64,000 bases of DNA from Lysobacter helvus (GTDB taxonomy: Bacteria; Pseudomonadota; Gammaproteobacteria; Xanthomonadales; Xanthomonadaceae): NCBI RefSeq assembly GCF_018406645.1, contig NZ_AP024546.1, positions 1-64,000 on the forward strand, given 5' to 3'. Position 1 is the first letter of the stretch; every line of letters starts with the position of its first letter. The notes beneath the pieces were generated by a model, which was not told the DNA's origin, did not search any database, and saw only the letters and a list, made by a program, of their open reading frames with translations. Both the position numbers and the translations under genes were made by a program. Positions 43,130 through 51,928 of this stretch are shown here, piece by piece.

Positions 43130-43768
43130 CTAGTTGATGTTCACCAACGCACCCTTGATCGTCATCGTGGCGTTGGCCTTGAGTTCGAGCGTGCCGGTGG
43201 CTTCGATCGTGATCGTCGCGGCCTTGATCTCCAGCGACCCGCTGGCCTGCAGCTTCATCGCGCCGCTCTTGTTGTCGATCGAGACCTTGTTGCCCTGCCC
43301 GTCGTCGACGAGGATCCCGTCGTCGGTGAGCTTCACGACGCCGCCGTTCTCGTGCTTCAGTTCCACCATCCCCTGCGTGCCGTCGTCGAACGTCAGCGTG
43401 TGGCCCTTGCGCGACTTGAACATCCGCGTGTCGTTGTTGCCGTCGCTGTTGTCGAACGGCGGCTTGTCCTGGCCGTTCCACACGCCGCCGAGGATGTAGG
43501 GGAAGCGCATGTCTTCGCGTTCGAAGGCGACGAGCACTTCGTCGTCCACTTCCGGGATCAGCACCAGGCCGCGGTCCTTGCCCGCCATCGGCGTGGCCAG
43601 GCGCGCCCAGAAACTTTCGCTGTCGTCGAACCACGGGAAGCGCACGCGCACGCGGCCCAGCCCGTCGGGATCCTGGTTGTTCGTCACCAGCGCGACCGCG
43701 ACGCCGCGCGCGAAGCCGCCGGCTTCCAGCCCGGTCTCGACCGGCGGCGCCTGCACGAGGCCGTTCAC
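43130..43768 (-). CDS. Phage baseplate assembly protein V / VgrG-like spike
   Basis: A 212-residue spike protein. The N-terminal OB fold reads NNQDPDGLGRVRVRFPWFDD, then ARLATPMAGKDRGLVLIPEV and DDEVLVAFEREDMRFPYILG. The C-terminal part is a repetitive beta-helix (LQASGSLEIKAATITIEATG). The start is GTG at 43768, overlapping the gpD gene stop as GTGA. It forms the central spike on which PAAR sits. Confidence 0.9.
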   Translation of the reverse strand: MNGLVQAPPVETGLEAGGFARGVAVALVTNNQDPDGLGRVRVRFPWFDDSESFWARLATPMAGKDRGLVLIPEVDDEVLVAFEREDMRFPYILGGVWNGQDKPPFDNSDGNNDTRMFKSRKGHTLTFDDGTQGMVELKHENGGVVKLTDDGILVDDGQGNKVSIDNKSGAMKLQASGSLEIKAATITIEATGTLELKANATMTIKGALVNIN

Positions 43769-44898
43769 AGCGTGGTCTCCCGGACGTGGAAGCGCGTGCG
43801 GTAGCCGCTCGCGTCGATGCGATGCGTGGCTTTCTCGATGTAGTACACCTTCGAGAAGGCGTCGCCGATCTTGTCGATCTGCACGGTGCGGTCGGGGCGC
43901 AGTTCCGGCAGGCCGACGGTCTCGGCGTCCGCGGTGAGGAATTCGCGCGTGCGTTCGCTCAACGCCGCCTTCGCGCGCTGGTCGGCTTCGGCTTGCGTGA
44001 ACACCGGTTGGCGCAGCCGCAGCACGGGTTGCTTGCCGGGGGCGCGCACGAGCGAGCCCAGGTGTTGCGCGACACTCTTCGCGCGCGCACCGCCATCGGA
44101 TTGCGCGTCGGCGCGCCCGATGAAGATTTCCTTGCGCGCGGTGTCGCTGCCGTACACCTCGACCTTCGCGACCTGGCCGGCCAGGTTGGCCTGCGGCCGG
44201 AAACTCAGCAGCCCTTCGCCCCAGCTCAGGTGCACGACGGGATCGGACTTCACGCGCGGCTTGCCGAAGTGCAGCGTCGAGCGGCCGCGGCCGTCCACGT
44301 CGACGTAGAGTTCGAAGTGTTCGTTGTCGCTGTTGTTGCGCGCGGCCAGCTTCTTGAGGAAGTCCCAGTCGCTTTCCTGGTTCTGTTCGATCTGCGGGCG
44401 CTTCTCGCGCGTGTCGTCGATCGCGGTGTTCAGGTTGTGGAAGCGCGCGATCTGCTGCACCACGTCGCTGTCGGTGGTGTCGCGCCAGCTGTCGGAACTC
44501 TTGCCCAGCGTCATCAGGAAGCCGGGGTCGTAGCCGGAGACGACGAGTTCGGGCGCGCCGGTCTCGGGGAAGCTCGTCGAGACTTCGGTGATCACGCCGT
44601 TGACCACGGTGGGCATCGACGATGCATCGCCGTAGCCCATGCACACTTCGATGCTGGCGCCGAATGCGAACTGGCCCAGCAGGTCGTCGCCCTGCCCCGT
44701 ACGGAACTTGCGCAGCTTGTGGTCGAACGCATCGATCACGGTGAAGGAGAAGTGCCAGGCCGCGCCCAGCACCATGTCCACTTCCACCTGGCTCACGGCG
44801 ACTTGCAGGTCGCGCACGAGTTCGCGGTTCGCCAGCCGCACGACGAAGGACGGTGCGAAGAATTCGCCGTAGTTCCGGGAGAGCGTGACCAGTTCCAT
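43765..44898 (-). CDS. gpD-like (late control D) hub protein
   Basis: A 377-residue baseplate hub protein, VgrG-like N-terminal part (Afp8/gpD). It starts MELVTLSRNYGEFFAPSFVV, has LVVSGYDPGFLM in the first barrel, and QNQESDWDFLKKLAARNN in the gpD core. It shares the base A of TGATG with the preceding gene's stop and overlaps the gpV gene by four bases. Confidence 0.9.
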   Translation of the reverse strand: MELVTLSRNYGEFFAPSFVVRLANRELVRDLQVAVSQVEVDMVLGAAWHFSFTVIDAFDHKLRKFRTGQGDDLLGQFAFGASIEVCMGYGDASSMPTVVNGVITEVSTSFPETGAPELVVSGYDPGFLMTLGKSSDSWRDTTDSDVVQQIARFHNLNTAIDDTREKRPQIEQNQESDWDFLKKLAARNNSDNEHFELYVDVDGRGRSTLHFGKPRVKSDPVVHLSWGEGLLSFRPQANLAGQVAKVEVYGSDTARKEIFIGRADAQSDGGARAKSVAQHLGSLVRAPGKQPVLRLRQPVFTQAEADQRAKAALSERTREFLTADAETVGLPELRPDRTVQIDKIGDAFSKVYYIEKATHRIDASGYRTRFHVRETTL

Positions 44899-45575
44899 CA
44901 CGGGTGCTCCATCGGCGGGAGTTCGAGCCAGTCGCCGGGCGCGATCTCGCGCGGGTCGTCCAGGTCGTTGGCGCGCGCGACGCGCACCCATTCGTCCGGG
45001 TCGTCGTATTCGCGCGCGGCGATCCACCACAGGCGTTCGCGGCCCACCACCACGCGGCGCTTGGTCTTGTCGGCGGATTCGCGACGCGGGTCTTCCAGTT
45101 GCTGGCGCAGCGTGCGGTATTCCTTGAAGGCCACCGACAGCGACACGCGCGCGGGCGCGCCATCGGGATGGAACATCGTGACCTTGCGGCCGAGGCGTTC
45201 GATGACCGCGGCGAATTCCAGCGGTCCCCAGTTGAAGCGCACGGGCGGCGGCGCGTGGAGGTCGCGGTCGATCTCGAGCAGCGTGGTCAGGGCGCGCAGT
45301 CGCGCGTTGAGCGGGTCGGATTCGGATTGGCGCAGCGACGTCGGGCCGGTGGGATCGGTGTAGTCGTCGAGGAACAGGTCCATCGTCAGGCGATCGGATT
45401 CGCCGTTGACGAACTGCAGCAGCGGCGCGCCGAGGCCCGGGACCGGCGCGGCCTTGTAGGAATTGGAGCGCTCGAACGTGTATTCGGTCGGGTTGAACAG
45501 CACGGCGATGACTTCGCCCTTGCGCGCCCCGTCGAGCACGGTGATGGTCGCCTTCTTGAGCTGCGACTTGGCCAT
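44898..45575 (-). CDS. LysM-containing tube-initiator protein (Afp7-like)
   Basis: A 225-residue protein. The N-terminal ~140 residues form a CIS tube-type domain (VLFNPTEYTFERSNSYKA, then LTMDLFLDDYTDPTG). The C-terminal segment RLWWIAAREYDDPDEWVRVA, then NDLDDPREIAPGDWLELPP is a LysM-like fold. This is the adaptor between tube and hub. Neighbours share single bases in TGATG on both sides. Confidence 0.88.
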   Translation of the reverse strand: MAKSQLKKATITVLDGARKGEVIAVLFNPTEYTFERSNSYKAAPVPGLGAPLLQFVNGESDRLTMDLFLDDYTDPTGPTSLRQSESDPLNARLRALTTLLEIDRDLHAPPPVRFNWGPLEFAAVIERLGRKVTMFHPDGAPARVSLSVAFKEYRTLRQQLEDPRRESADKTKRRVVVGRERLWWIAAREYDDPDEWVRVARANDLDDPREIAPGDWLELPPMEHP

Positions 45576-46471
45576 CAGAGTCCCCGGCGCTCGCGCTCGA
45601 TGCGCAGGCGATGGTCGATGCGGCGGATCACGTCGTCGGCGACGCGGTCGACGAGGGCGGTGTCGAGTGCTTGCGGGCGGAGGGCGGATTGCAATGCCGC
45701 GATGGCCTGCGTCTCGACCTGCGCAATCGGCACCGGGTGCGCGACGGGCGCACTGCTGCCCTGCGCATGCGGTGCGTCGATGGCATCCACCGGCTTCGGT
45801 TCGCTGGCGCGCCATACGAGTTCCGGTGAGCGCGTGCGGAAAGCCTCGAGGGCCGGGATCGTCCGCTGCGCGGCTGGTTGCCTGGCTTGTGTCACGTCCT
45901 GGCGCGAACGCGGGAGCGACAACTGCGTCGGCCGACGCGCTGCAGCGTTGATGCCGATCTGCGTTGCAGCCGGCCTCTCCGATTCGCGTCGCGGTCCAAG
46001 CTGCATCGTGGCCATGGGCGCCGGTCGCGCTGCAGCGGTGCGTGGCGCGTGCATCGCCACCGGAATGCGCATCGCCGGTCGCATCGCGACGCCCGCCTGC
46101 TGCAGCCACTTCGCAGAGATCCTGTTGTCCGCGTTCGCGCGCACGTTCGACGGTTGCGGCGACCGCATCTCTGCCGGAACGACGTTCCGCGCGCGCACCT
46201 GGTCGACCGACGGCTTGTCCTTGGCTTGCGCGACCGCCTGCGTCGCGCTGCGCACCTCCACCCGCAGCTGCATCTGCACGCGCCACGGCGAGCGATCGAT
46301 GCGCCGCGCACATTCCGTTTTCGCCAAGGGCGCATGTGCCTGCACCGGACGCCGCCACCGCAACCCGATCGGCCGCCAACTCATTCGCGCCGCACGCGCC
46401 CGGCGGACTGTCCGCCGGCGCGCAAACGCCCGCGCCGCCCGGAACGCCCGCATCCGCATCGCGCCGCTCAC
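45575..46471 (-). CDS. eCIS protein with disordered middle, unrecognised
   Basis: A 298-residue protein starting at GTG (GTGA overlap with the second tube gene). The N-terminal 30 residues are Arg-rich; about 40-240 is low-complexity and Ala/Arg/Pro/Gln-rich, probably disordered. The C-terminus, VDRVADDVIRRIDHRLRIER, is a short amphipathic helix that recurs in eCIS proteins at this position and is the only part that looks structured. Its role is unknown. No assignment to Afp6 is claimed. Confidence 0.7.
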   Translation of the reverse strand: MSGAMRMRAFRAARAFARRRTVRRARAARMSWRPIGLRWRRPVQAHAPLAKTECARRIDRSPWRVQMQLRVEVRSATQAVAQAKDKPSVDQVRARNVVPAEMRSPQPSNVRANADNRISAKWLQQAGVAMRPAMRIPVAMHAPRTAAARPAPMATMQLGPRRESERPAATQIGINAAARRPTQLSLPRSRQDVTQARQPAAQRTIPALEAFRTRSPELVWRASEPKPVDAIDAPHAQGSSAPVAHPVPIAQVETQAIAALQSALRPQALDTALVDRVADDVIRRIDHRLRIERERRGL

Positions 46472-46896
46472 GTCGCCTTCCTCAAGCCGTGATGCGCCAG
46501 CTCCAGGCTTTCCATCACCACTTGCTGCGATGTCGCATCCAGGTCCGACGCCGACCACTTCACCGGGATCGCCTGCGCCACTTCCCAGGCCCATGCGTTG
46601 TCGTTGGCTTCGTCGTGCAGGCGGATCCACAGGTTGCGACGCTGCACCTGCCCGTCGGCCGCGGCCTGCGCCCACTTGAACAGATCATCGAGCGCCAGCC
46701 CGCGCTCCAGCACGAGGTTGGGATAGGTCACGTTGGACGCGAGCTTGTGTTCGTACTCGTTGACGCCGCCTTCCTTGTACGACTCCACGCGCACTTCGCG
46801 CGACAGGCCTTTCACGCGCAGGAAACCGCCGCTGACGAGACCTTCCATCTCGACGACGTAGCGGAATCCGCGGAACGGGTCCTGTCGCTTTGCCAT
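46468..46896 (-). CDS. Second tail tube protein (gp19 family)
   Basis: A 142-residue T4 gp19-like tube protein: RQDPFRGFRYVVEMEGLVSG, then VNEYEHKLASNVTYPNLVLE, and WSASDLDATSQQVVMESLEL. The sequence is different from the tube at 47458 but has the same fold. In characterised eCIS such secondary tube proteins (Afp5-like) form the last rings near the baseplate. Its start follows the 59-residue protein stop by 3 bp. Confidence 0.92.
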   Translation of the reverse strand: MAKRQDPFRGFRYVVEMEGLVSGGFLRVKGLSREVRVESYKEGGVNEYEHKLASNVTYPNLVLERGLALDDLFKWAQAAADGQVQRRNLWIRLHDEANDNAWAWEVAQAIPVKWSASDLDATSQQVVMESLELAHHGLRKAT

Positions 46897-46899
46897 GGC

Positions 46900-47079
46900 C
46901 TACACCGCGAACGGATTGGCGGGCGCGCCGTCGAGCGCCCGGTTGATGTGGGAGATCTCGCGGCACCAGCGGCGGCGCTCGCGATGTTCCAACTGCATCA
47001 GGTCGCCCGGCGCCCAGTGGAAGTGGTGCGCGATGAAGGCCATCTCCGCGTACAGCGCCTTGACGGGATAGGCCTTCAT
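46900..47079 (-). CDS. Small DUF6760-like eCIS protein
   Basis: A 59-residue protein, missed by size filters, starting MKAYPVKALYAEMAFIAHHF and including WAPGDLMQLEHRERRRWCRE and ending NPFAV. The pattern LYxEMxFIAxHFHW with the downstream LEHRERRRW is a typical member of the tiny eCIS proteins encoded between tube genes. Its ATG overlaps the preceding gene's TGA (ATGA). Function is unknown; it may be a chaperone for the tube. Confidence 0.85.
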   Translation of the reverse strand: MKAYPVKALYAEMAFIAHHFHWAPGDLMQLEHRERRRWCREISHINRALDGAPANPFAV

Positions 47080-47444
47080 GCTTCCCCCAGGACCGACATC
47101 CTCGTGGGCGGTGCTTCGACATCGTCCTCGGCGTTGAGCGATTCGTAGAGCCGCTGCAGGTACGCCAGGTCCGACGCGTACAGGCCTTCGATCACGCCGG
47201 TGTGGATGTCGGGCAAGGTGCCCAGCCGCACGATCACGCGCGCGAGCACGATCACCGCCAGGTACGCCTCGTTCTGCTGCACGCGCGGATCGCGCAGCGG
47301 CAGGATTTCGTCGGCGGCGGTGGCCAGGCGCATCACGCCGCGGCGATGCAGCGTGCCGCTGTCGTCGAGGTAGCCTTTCGGCAATTCGAAATCGACTTCG
47401 GTGCGGAAGCCCGGATGCGGAGGGCCGGAATGCGGGGCGTTCAT
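47076..47444 (-). CDS. Tail assembly protein, eCIS-type
   Basis: A 122-residue protein located between the two tube genes. GFRTEVDFELPKGYLDDSG, then GVMRLATAADEILPLRDPRV and VRLGTLPDIHTGVIEGLYAS are typical of phage tail assembly (gpE/chaperone-like) proteins in eCIS. AGGAG upstream overlaps the stop of the tube gene. Role inferred from position and phage comparison. Confidence 0.85.
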   Translation of the reverse strand: MNAPHSGPPHPGFRTEVDFELPKGYLDDSGTLHRRGVMRLATAADEILPLRDPRVQQNEAYLAVIVLARVIVRLGTLPDIHTGVIEGLYASDLAYLQRLYESLNAEDDVEAPPTRMSVLGEA

Positions 47445-47457
47445 CGCGTGCTCCTGG

Positions 47458-47901
47458 TTACTTGACGCGTTCGATGCCTTCGTTCACGAGCTCCAGCGTT
47501 TCGATCATCACCTCGCTGCCTTTTGCGTTGAGGTCGCTGGGGTCGTACTTGATCGGCCAGGCGTCGCTGACGACGAAGCGCGCGGCATCGGCGCCGGCTT
47601 CGTCCTGCACCACGATCACCACTTTCCGGCGCTTGTCCTTCACCTGGCCGGACGAGATCTCCGTGTGCCACTTGTAGAGGTCCAGCGCGTTGGCGCCGAC
47701 GAACAGGCCCCACTTCAGGGTGATGTTCCCGTACTTGGTGAGGCCGGAGAGCTTGCGCACGTGCGGCGGATCGGTGCCTTCGCGGTAGTCCACCGCGTCG
47801 ATCGTGGTCTCGCCGATGTTGACTTCGCTGAAGTTGGCCTGGGTGATCGAGTCGATCTCCAGGCGGTAGCGGAAGTTGCGCAGGGGGTCGATGCGTGCCA
47901 T
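47458..47901 (-). CDS. Tail tube protein (gp19 family), main tube
   Basis: A 147-residue tube protein: MARIDPLRNFRYRLEIDSIT, then FSEVNIGETTIDAVDYREGT and YDPSDLNAKGSEVMIETLEL. It directly follows the sheath gene with TAGGAG overlapping the sheath stop, the usual sheath-tube order. It likely makes the bulk of the inner tube. Confidence 0.95.
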   Translation of the reverse strand: MARIDPLRNFRYRLEIDSITQANFSEVNIGETTIDAVDYREGTDPPHVRKLSGLTKYGNITLKWGLFVGANALDLYKWHTEISSGQVKDKRRKVVIVVQDEAGADAARFVVSDAWPIKYDPSDLNAKGSEVMIETLELVNEGIERVK

Positions 47902-47913
47902 GGCTCATGTCTC

Positions 47914-49467
47914 CTAGCGCTGGGGTTCGGCGGTGTTCTGGAAGATCCGGAACACGACGAATTCCGCCGGACGCACCGGCGCAATGCCGATCTCGCAGAT
48001 CAGGCGCCCGTTGAGGATGTCGTCCTGCGTCATCGTGGTGCGGTCGCAGGTGATGAAGAACGCTTCTTCCTCGGTGCGCCCGAACAACGCGCCCAGCCGC
48101 CATTGCGTGCGCAGGAACAGGCGGATGGTGTCGATCACGCGCGCCCACAGCTTGTCGTCGTTGGGTTCGAAGACGACCCACTGCGTGCCTTCGTAGATCG
48201 AGCGTTCGAGGAAAATGAAGAGCCGGCGCACGCTGACGTACTTCCACAGCGCGTCGGAACTCAGGGTGCGCGCGCCCCACACGCGAATGCCGCGGCCCGG
48301 GAATTGCCGGATCGCATTGATGCCGCGCGGGTTCATCTGGTCCTGCGTGCTGTCGTCGGTCTCGGCGCTCAGCTGCAACGCGCCGCGCAGGATCTCGTTG
48401 GCCGGCGCCTTGAACACGCCGCGCTCGGTGTCGGTGCGCGCGTACACGCCCAGCGTGTGCCCGCCCGGCGGCACCAGCGTGCGCGCGCCGGACTGCGGAT
48501 CGGAGATGTAGATCCACGGGTAGTAGAACGCGGCGTACTTCGAATCCGCCACCGCGTTGCGCGGCTCGAACGCCGTCGGGTTCATCGTCTTCTGGCAATC
48601 GACGACGGCGAAGCGGTACTTGAGGTTCTCGCAATGCGTGATCAATTCCTTCGCGATCCCGAAGTCCACGCCCGGCGCGTACACCAGCGAGACATCGCGA
48701 TACGGGTCCAGCTTCAGCGCGGCCAGGCCTTGCGGCTCGGGGCGTGCCGGCAGCAGCACCTCGCCCACGTAGTCGGCCGAATCCGGGACGCCGCCTTCCG
48801 CACCGTTGGCGGACAACGGCAACGCGTTCGCGGTCTTCTGCGGGATCGATCCTGCAGGCGCGCCGGTCGCGATCAACGTCGCCAGCGCGGAGCTGTCGAG
48901 CAAGCGCTTCTCGTAGAAATCCGGCGAGACGCGATTGCCGACCAGGTCGTCGAAGTTCTCCGCGTACGAGGGGAACGGCGGCTTGGTCGGATCCTTGAAC
49001 CATTCGGTCGGATCCTGCGTCGGCGTGGTCGCGTAGTACGCCAGTTGCAGGCGGAAGCCGATCGGCACCAGCGTGCCACCGGGGCCGGGCCGCTTCGTCG
49101 AGCTGTCGGACACGTAGGCGTACACGCGCTTGCCCCACGCGCCGGAGCCCACGGCTTTCACGAGGAAGTTGGCCGGCAACGCGACTTGCGCCGGCGTGGC
49201 CGTGTCGTCGGTGATGCGGCAGACGAACAAGCGCTTGCCGCCGTTCTCGAAGAAGCCGTTCACGGTGTACGGCAGGTACTTCTCGGTGGAGGTCACGCCG
49301 CCGAACCAGCGCTGGTAATCCTTGTAGCTGGTGACCATGCGCGGCATGGTCGGGCCGCGTTCGGCTTCGCCGAGGAAGGCCGCGGTGCTGGTGGGCACGC
49401 CTTCGATCGGCTTGGGGCCGCGTTCGATTTCTTCGATGTAGACGCCGGGATGCAGGTACTCAGGCAT
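47914..49467 (-). CDS. Contractile tail sheath protein
   Basis: A 517-residue sheath subunit. It begins MPEYLHPGVYIEEIERGPKP and EGVPTSTAAFLGEAERGP, the signature of eCIS/phage sheath N-termini. The C-terminal domain holds RGINAIRQFPGRGIRVWGAR and YVSVRRLFIFLERSI, then FIFCEIGI-like end sections (ICEIGIAPVRPAEFVVFRI). GGAGAA precedes the ATG. Only one sheath gene is present in the window, unlike Afp with three. Confidence 0.96.
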   Translation of the reverse strand: MPEYLHPGVYIEEIERGPKPIEGVPTSTAAFLGEAERGPTMPRMVTSYKDYQRWFGGVTSTEKYLPYTVNGFFENGGKRLFVCRITDDTATPAQVALPANFLVKAVGSGAWGKRVYAYVSDSSTKRPGPGGTLVPIGFRLQLAYYATTPTQDPTEWFKDPTKPPFPSYAENFDDLVGNRVSPDFYEKRLLDSSALATLIATGAPAGSIPQKTANALPLSANGAEGGVPDSADYVGEVLLPARPEPQGLAALKLDPYRDVSLVYAPGVDFGIAKELITHCENLKYRFAVVDCQKTMNPTAFEPRNAVADSKYAAFYYPWIYISDPQSGARTLVPPGGHTLGVYARTDTERGVFKAPANEILRGALQLSAETDDSTQDQMNPRGINAIRQFPGRGIRVWGARTLSSDALWKYVSVRRLFIFLERSIYEGTQWVVFEPNDDKLWARVIDTIRLFLRTQWRLGALFGRTEEEAFFITCDRTTMTQDDILNGRLICEIGIAPVRPAEFVVFRIFQNTAEPQR

Positions 49468-49491
49468 GGCCGTTCTCCGGTGTTCGGTGCA

Positions 49492-50652
49492 TCACGCGCC
49501 GGACTGTTTGGGGGTGTCTTGCTTGGTGGGGGACTGTTCCGGCGTCCCGGGCTTCTTCGGCTCGGGATCCTTGCAGTCGTCGTCCGGGCCGTTCTTCGTC
49601 CGGTACGGCGTGCAATCGATCGGCGTGGACAGCTCGGCCTTGAACGCGGCTTCGAGCGCGTCGATCTTCGCCTTGACCTGCGCGGTGGCGCGTTCGACGT
49701 CCTGCTTGGCGGCTTCGAACTGCGCATGCGCATCGGCGAGCAGCTGCACCTGCGGCAGGTAACGCTGCGTCACCAGGCAGCACAGGATGTCGGCCAGGCC
49801 ATTGGGATCGACGAGGTACGGCAGCGGCGGCAACAGGCGTTGCAGCGTGGTGCCGATGGCGGTGTCCGGGCCGCAGCAATCGTCGGGCGGAATTTCGCCG
49901 CACGTGCAGATTTCGACGTAATCCTTCACCTTCGACGTCGCGCTGCGCGGGCGGATCGCCCAGTGCCTGGGAATCAGGGTGACGAACAGCGCGTACAGCG
50001 CGCCGGGCGCATCGGTGCTGAGCATGCCCCGCACCGTGTCGATGAGCGCCTTGTTGGCGGTGAGCGTGTCTTCCAGCGTCTTCGCCGGATCCTCCCACGC
50101 GGCCAGCACGTCCTTGATGCGGTTGACCACGGCCTGGCGTTCGTCGCGGTTGCGCTCGTGCCAGCTGGCCCGCTCGCGCAAGGTATCGACGGTGGTGGCG
50201 AAGGTGCCGGTGCCGTTCAACTGGCGCTCGAGCGCGCGGATGTCCTGCAGCAGCGGGCACAGGCGGCATTCGAGCAGGCAGCTCCAGCACTTCACGCTGC
50301 ACGCCACGTCGTCGGCGAGCTTGCCGATGGCGGTGTCCTGGTCCTGCCAGTCCTTCAGCAACGCCTGGTATTTCTCGTTGGTGAAGTTGGCCCGCGCGGA
50401 AAGCATCTTGTCCTGCAACGCGCGCAGCTCGTCGGCGAAATCCTTCGCCAGCGCGGCTTTCTCGGCCAGGTGCGCCTGCTCGCTGATCAGGCCGTCGAGG
50501 CAACTGCCGCCAGTGCCGCCCGGACCGGGCGGACAGCAGCACTTCGGATCGCACTTCTCCGGATCGGGCATCTTCGGCGGCGTGGGCGCGACCGGGGGTT
50601 TGCATTTCGGCTCCGTCCGGCTCGGCGGATTCTGCTCAGGCGTCTGGCTCAT
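49492..50652 (-). CDS. Cysteine-rich coiled-coil eCIS protein
   Basis: A 386-residue protein. N-terminus is Pro/Lys-rich with CDPKCCCPPGPGGTGG; a coiled-coil (about 55-130) and the cluster CSVKCWSCLLECRLC (about 128-145) follow, and a second coiled coil (about 305-350) precedes a Pro/Lys/Gln-rich tail. About 19 cysteines in all. It is located between the sheath and Ig-like genes and has no Afp homologue that I recognise. Its role is not known; the two other Cys-rich proteins in this cluster suggest a shared structural or metal-dependent theme. Confidence 0.7.
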   Translation of the reverse strand: MSQTPEQNPPSRTEPKCKPPVAPTPPKMPDPEKCDPKCCCPPGPGGTGGSCLDGLISEQAHLAEKAALAKDFADELRALQDKMLSARANFTNEKYQALLKDWQDQDTAIGKLADDVACSVKCWSCLLECRLCPLLQDIRALERQLNGTGTFATTVDTLRERASWHERNRDERQAVVNRIKDVLAAWEDPAKTLEDTLTANKALIDTVRGMLSTDAPGALYALFVTLIPRHWAIRPRSATSKVKDYVEICTCGEIPPDDCCGPDTAIGTTLQRLLPPLPYLVDPNGLADILCCLVTQRYLPQVQLLADAHAQFEAAKQDVERATAQVKAKIDALEAAFKAELSTPIDCTPYRTKNGPDDDCKDPEPKKPGTPEQSPTKQDTPKQSGA

Positions 50653-50675
50653 GGCGACGGTCTCCTCGGGTTCGA

Positions 50676-51344
50676 TCAGGTCAACTGATCCCAGGCGTAA
50701 ATCGCATCGACCGCGCGTCCTTGCGGATGCGCGAACTGCACGGACTTCTCGATCGCCGGCTGTCCGGGGGGCGCGCGGTTGGCGATCAGTTTCAGCGACA
50801 GGTTGCCGCCGGCCAGCTGCGGCAGGTCGGCGGGGACGAAGGGAATGAACGCCGCGAACTCGCCGCGCGCGTCGGTGAAGAAACGTTGCGGCGGCTGGCG
50901 CCAAGTGGTGCCGTCGTCGTCGAGCCATTGCAGGCGGACGGCGGCATTCGAAATCGGCGTGGGCGCAGTGCCCAATGGCGGCACGGTTTCGATGAGCGCG
51001 CCGCGGATCGCGGTGGTGCCCGGTGCGAACGCGTAGTTCGCGCGCGGCTGCAAGGCGATCGTGTGCAGCGGCAGCGTGACGTCGGCCTGCGCGAGATCGG
51101 CGCCGGCGAACGGCAGCACGCCCGGATCGATGGTGACGCCGGCGAAGCCCGCGAGGCTGTCGCCGCGCCAGACGAACAAGCCGCCGTGGTTGACGATGGG
51201 CGGGGTGCGGATCCCCTTCGCGCGCACGGTGATGCCCTGGCTCATGCGCTGCAGCGTCACGGCGTCGAGCACTTCCACGGCGAGCGTGGCCTTGCGGGTC
51301 CACGCGCGCTCCAGCGGTTCGTACACGTCGAAGGTGCGGGCCAT
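50676..51344 (-). CDS. Ig-like/carboxypeptidase-regulatory-like eCIS protein
   Basis: A 222-residue beta-rich protein: VNHGGLFVWRGDSLAGFAGV, then RFFTDARGEFAAFIPFVPA and LSLKLIANRAPPG, which resemble carboxypeptidase regulatory-like or Ig-like repeats. It shares its first bases with the DUF4255 gene stop (TGATG). Similar proteins are usual after DUF4255 in eCIS operons but their role is unknown; a decoration of the cap or sheath is one possibility. Confidence 0.72.
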   Translation of the reverse strand: MARTFDVYEPLERAWTRKATLAVEVLDAVTLQRMSQGITVRAKGIRTPPIVNHGGLFVWRGDSLAGFAGVTIDPGVLPFAGADLAQADVTLPLHTIALQPRANYAFAPGTTAIRGALIETVPPLGTAPTPISNAAVRLQWLDDDGTTWRQPPQRFFTDARGEFAAFIPFVPADLPQLAGGNLSLKLIANRAPPGQPAIEKSVQFAHPQGRAVDAIYAWDQLT

Positions 51345-51928
51345 CACTCCACCTCCGTCGTCGCGCGCATGCCGACGTCGAGGCTGTCTTCGAGGACCAC
51401 GCGCGCCGGGATCGGCGGCAGCGCCGGATCGATCCACACCGGCGAGGCGACGTACGCGATCGACGTCCGATAGTTGGCCGTCGGGAACAGCGCCCAGATG
51501 CGGCTGGTTTCTTCGGTGGTGAGCGGCTCGAGCGTGAGGCGCACCGGTTCCTGGTTGACGGGCGCGCCGCTGATGACCGGATCCGACTGCAGCGCCTGCA
51601 TCGCGAAGCCCAGCACGCGCAGCAGCGGTTCTTCGCTCATGCCCGGGCGCGTGCCCACCGTGAGCAGGAAATACAGGTCGAGCGGCAAGGCGTTGTCGTG
51701 CACGATCACCGCGGGCGGCGGCGTGTTCGAGGGCACGCGGTGTTCCCGATTGCGCAGGCTGGCGTTGGGCGCGATGCGATACAGGAACAGGATCAGCGAC
51801 GCGCCGACGGCATCGGTGTCGTCGAGTGGGCCGATGAACACCGTGCCCGGATCGCCCGATGCGATGACCGCCTGCTGCAGGCGCGCACCGAGTGCCTGCG
51901 TGACGCGGAGGATCGCGTCGGCGTTCAT
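51344..51928 (-). CDS. DUF4255/Pvc16-like eCIS protein
   Basis: A 194-residue protein of the DUF4255 (Pvc16 N-terminal) family. It begins NADAILRVTQALGARLQQAV and includes SLILFLYRIAPNASLRNRE and LPLDLYFLLTVGTRPGMSEE, conserved in eCIS/phage tail terminators. It is likely to act at the tube/sheath end (cap). It overlaps the ATPase gene by four bases and the next gene by one. Confidence 0.88.
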   Translation of the reverse strand: MNADAILRVTQALGARLQQAVIASGDPGTVFIGPLDDTDAVGASLILFLYRIAPNASLRNREHRVPSNTPPPAVIVHDNALPLDLYFLLTVGTRPGMSEEPLLRVLGFAMQALQSDPVISGAPVNQEPVRLTLEPLTTEETSRIWALFPTANYRTSIAYVASPVWIDPALPPIPARVVLEDSLDVGMRATTEVE

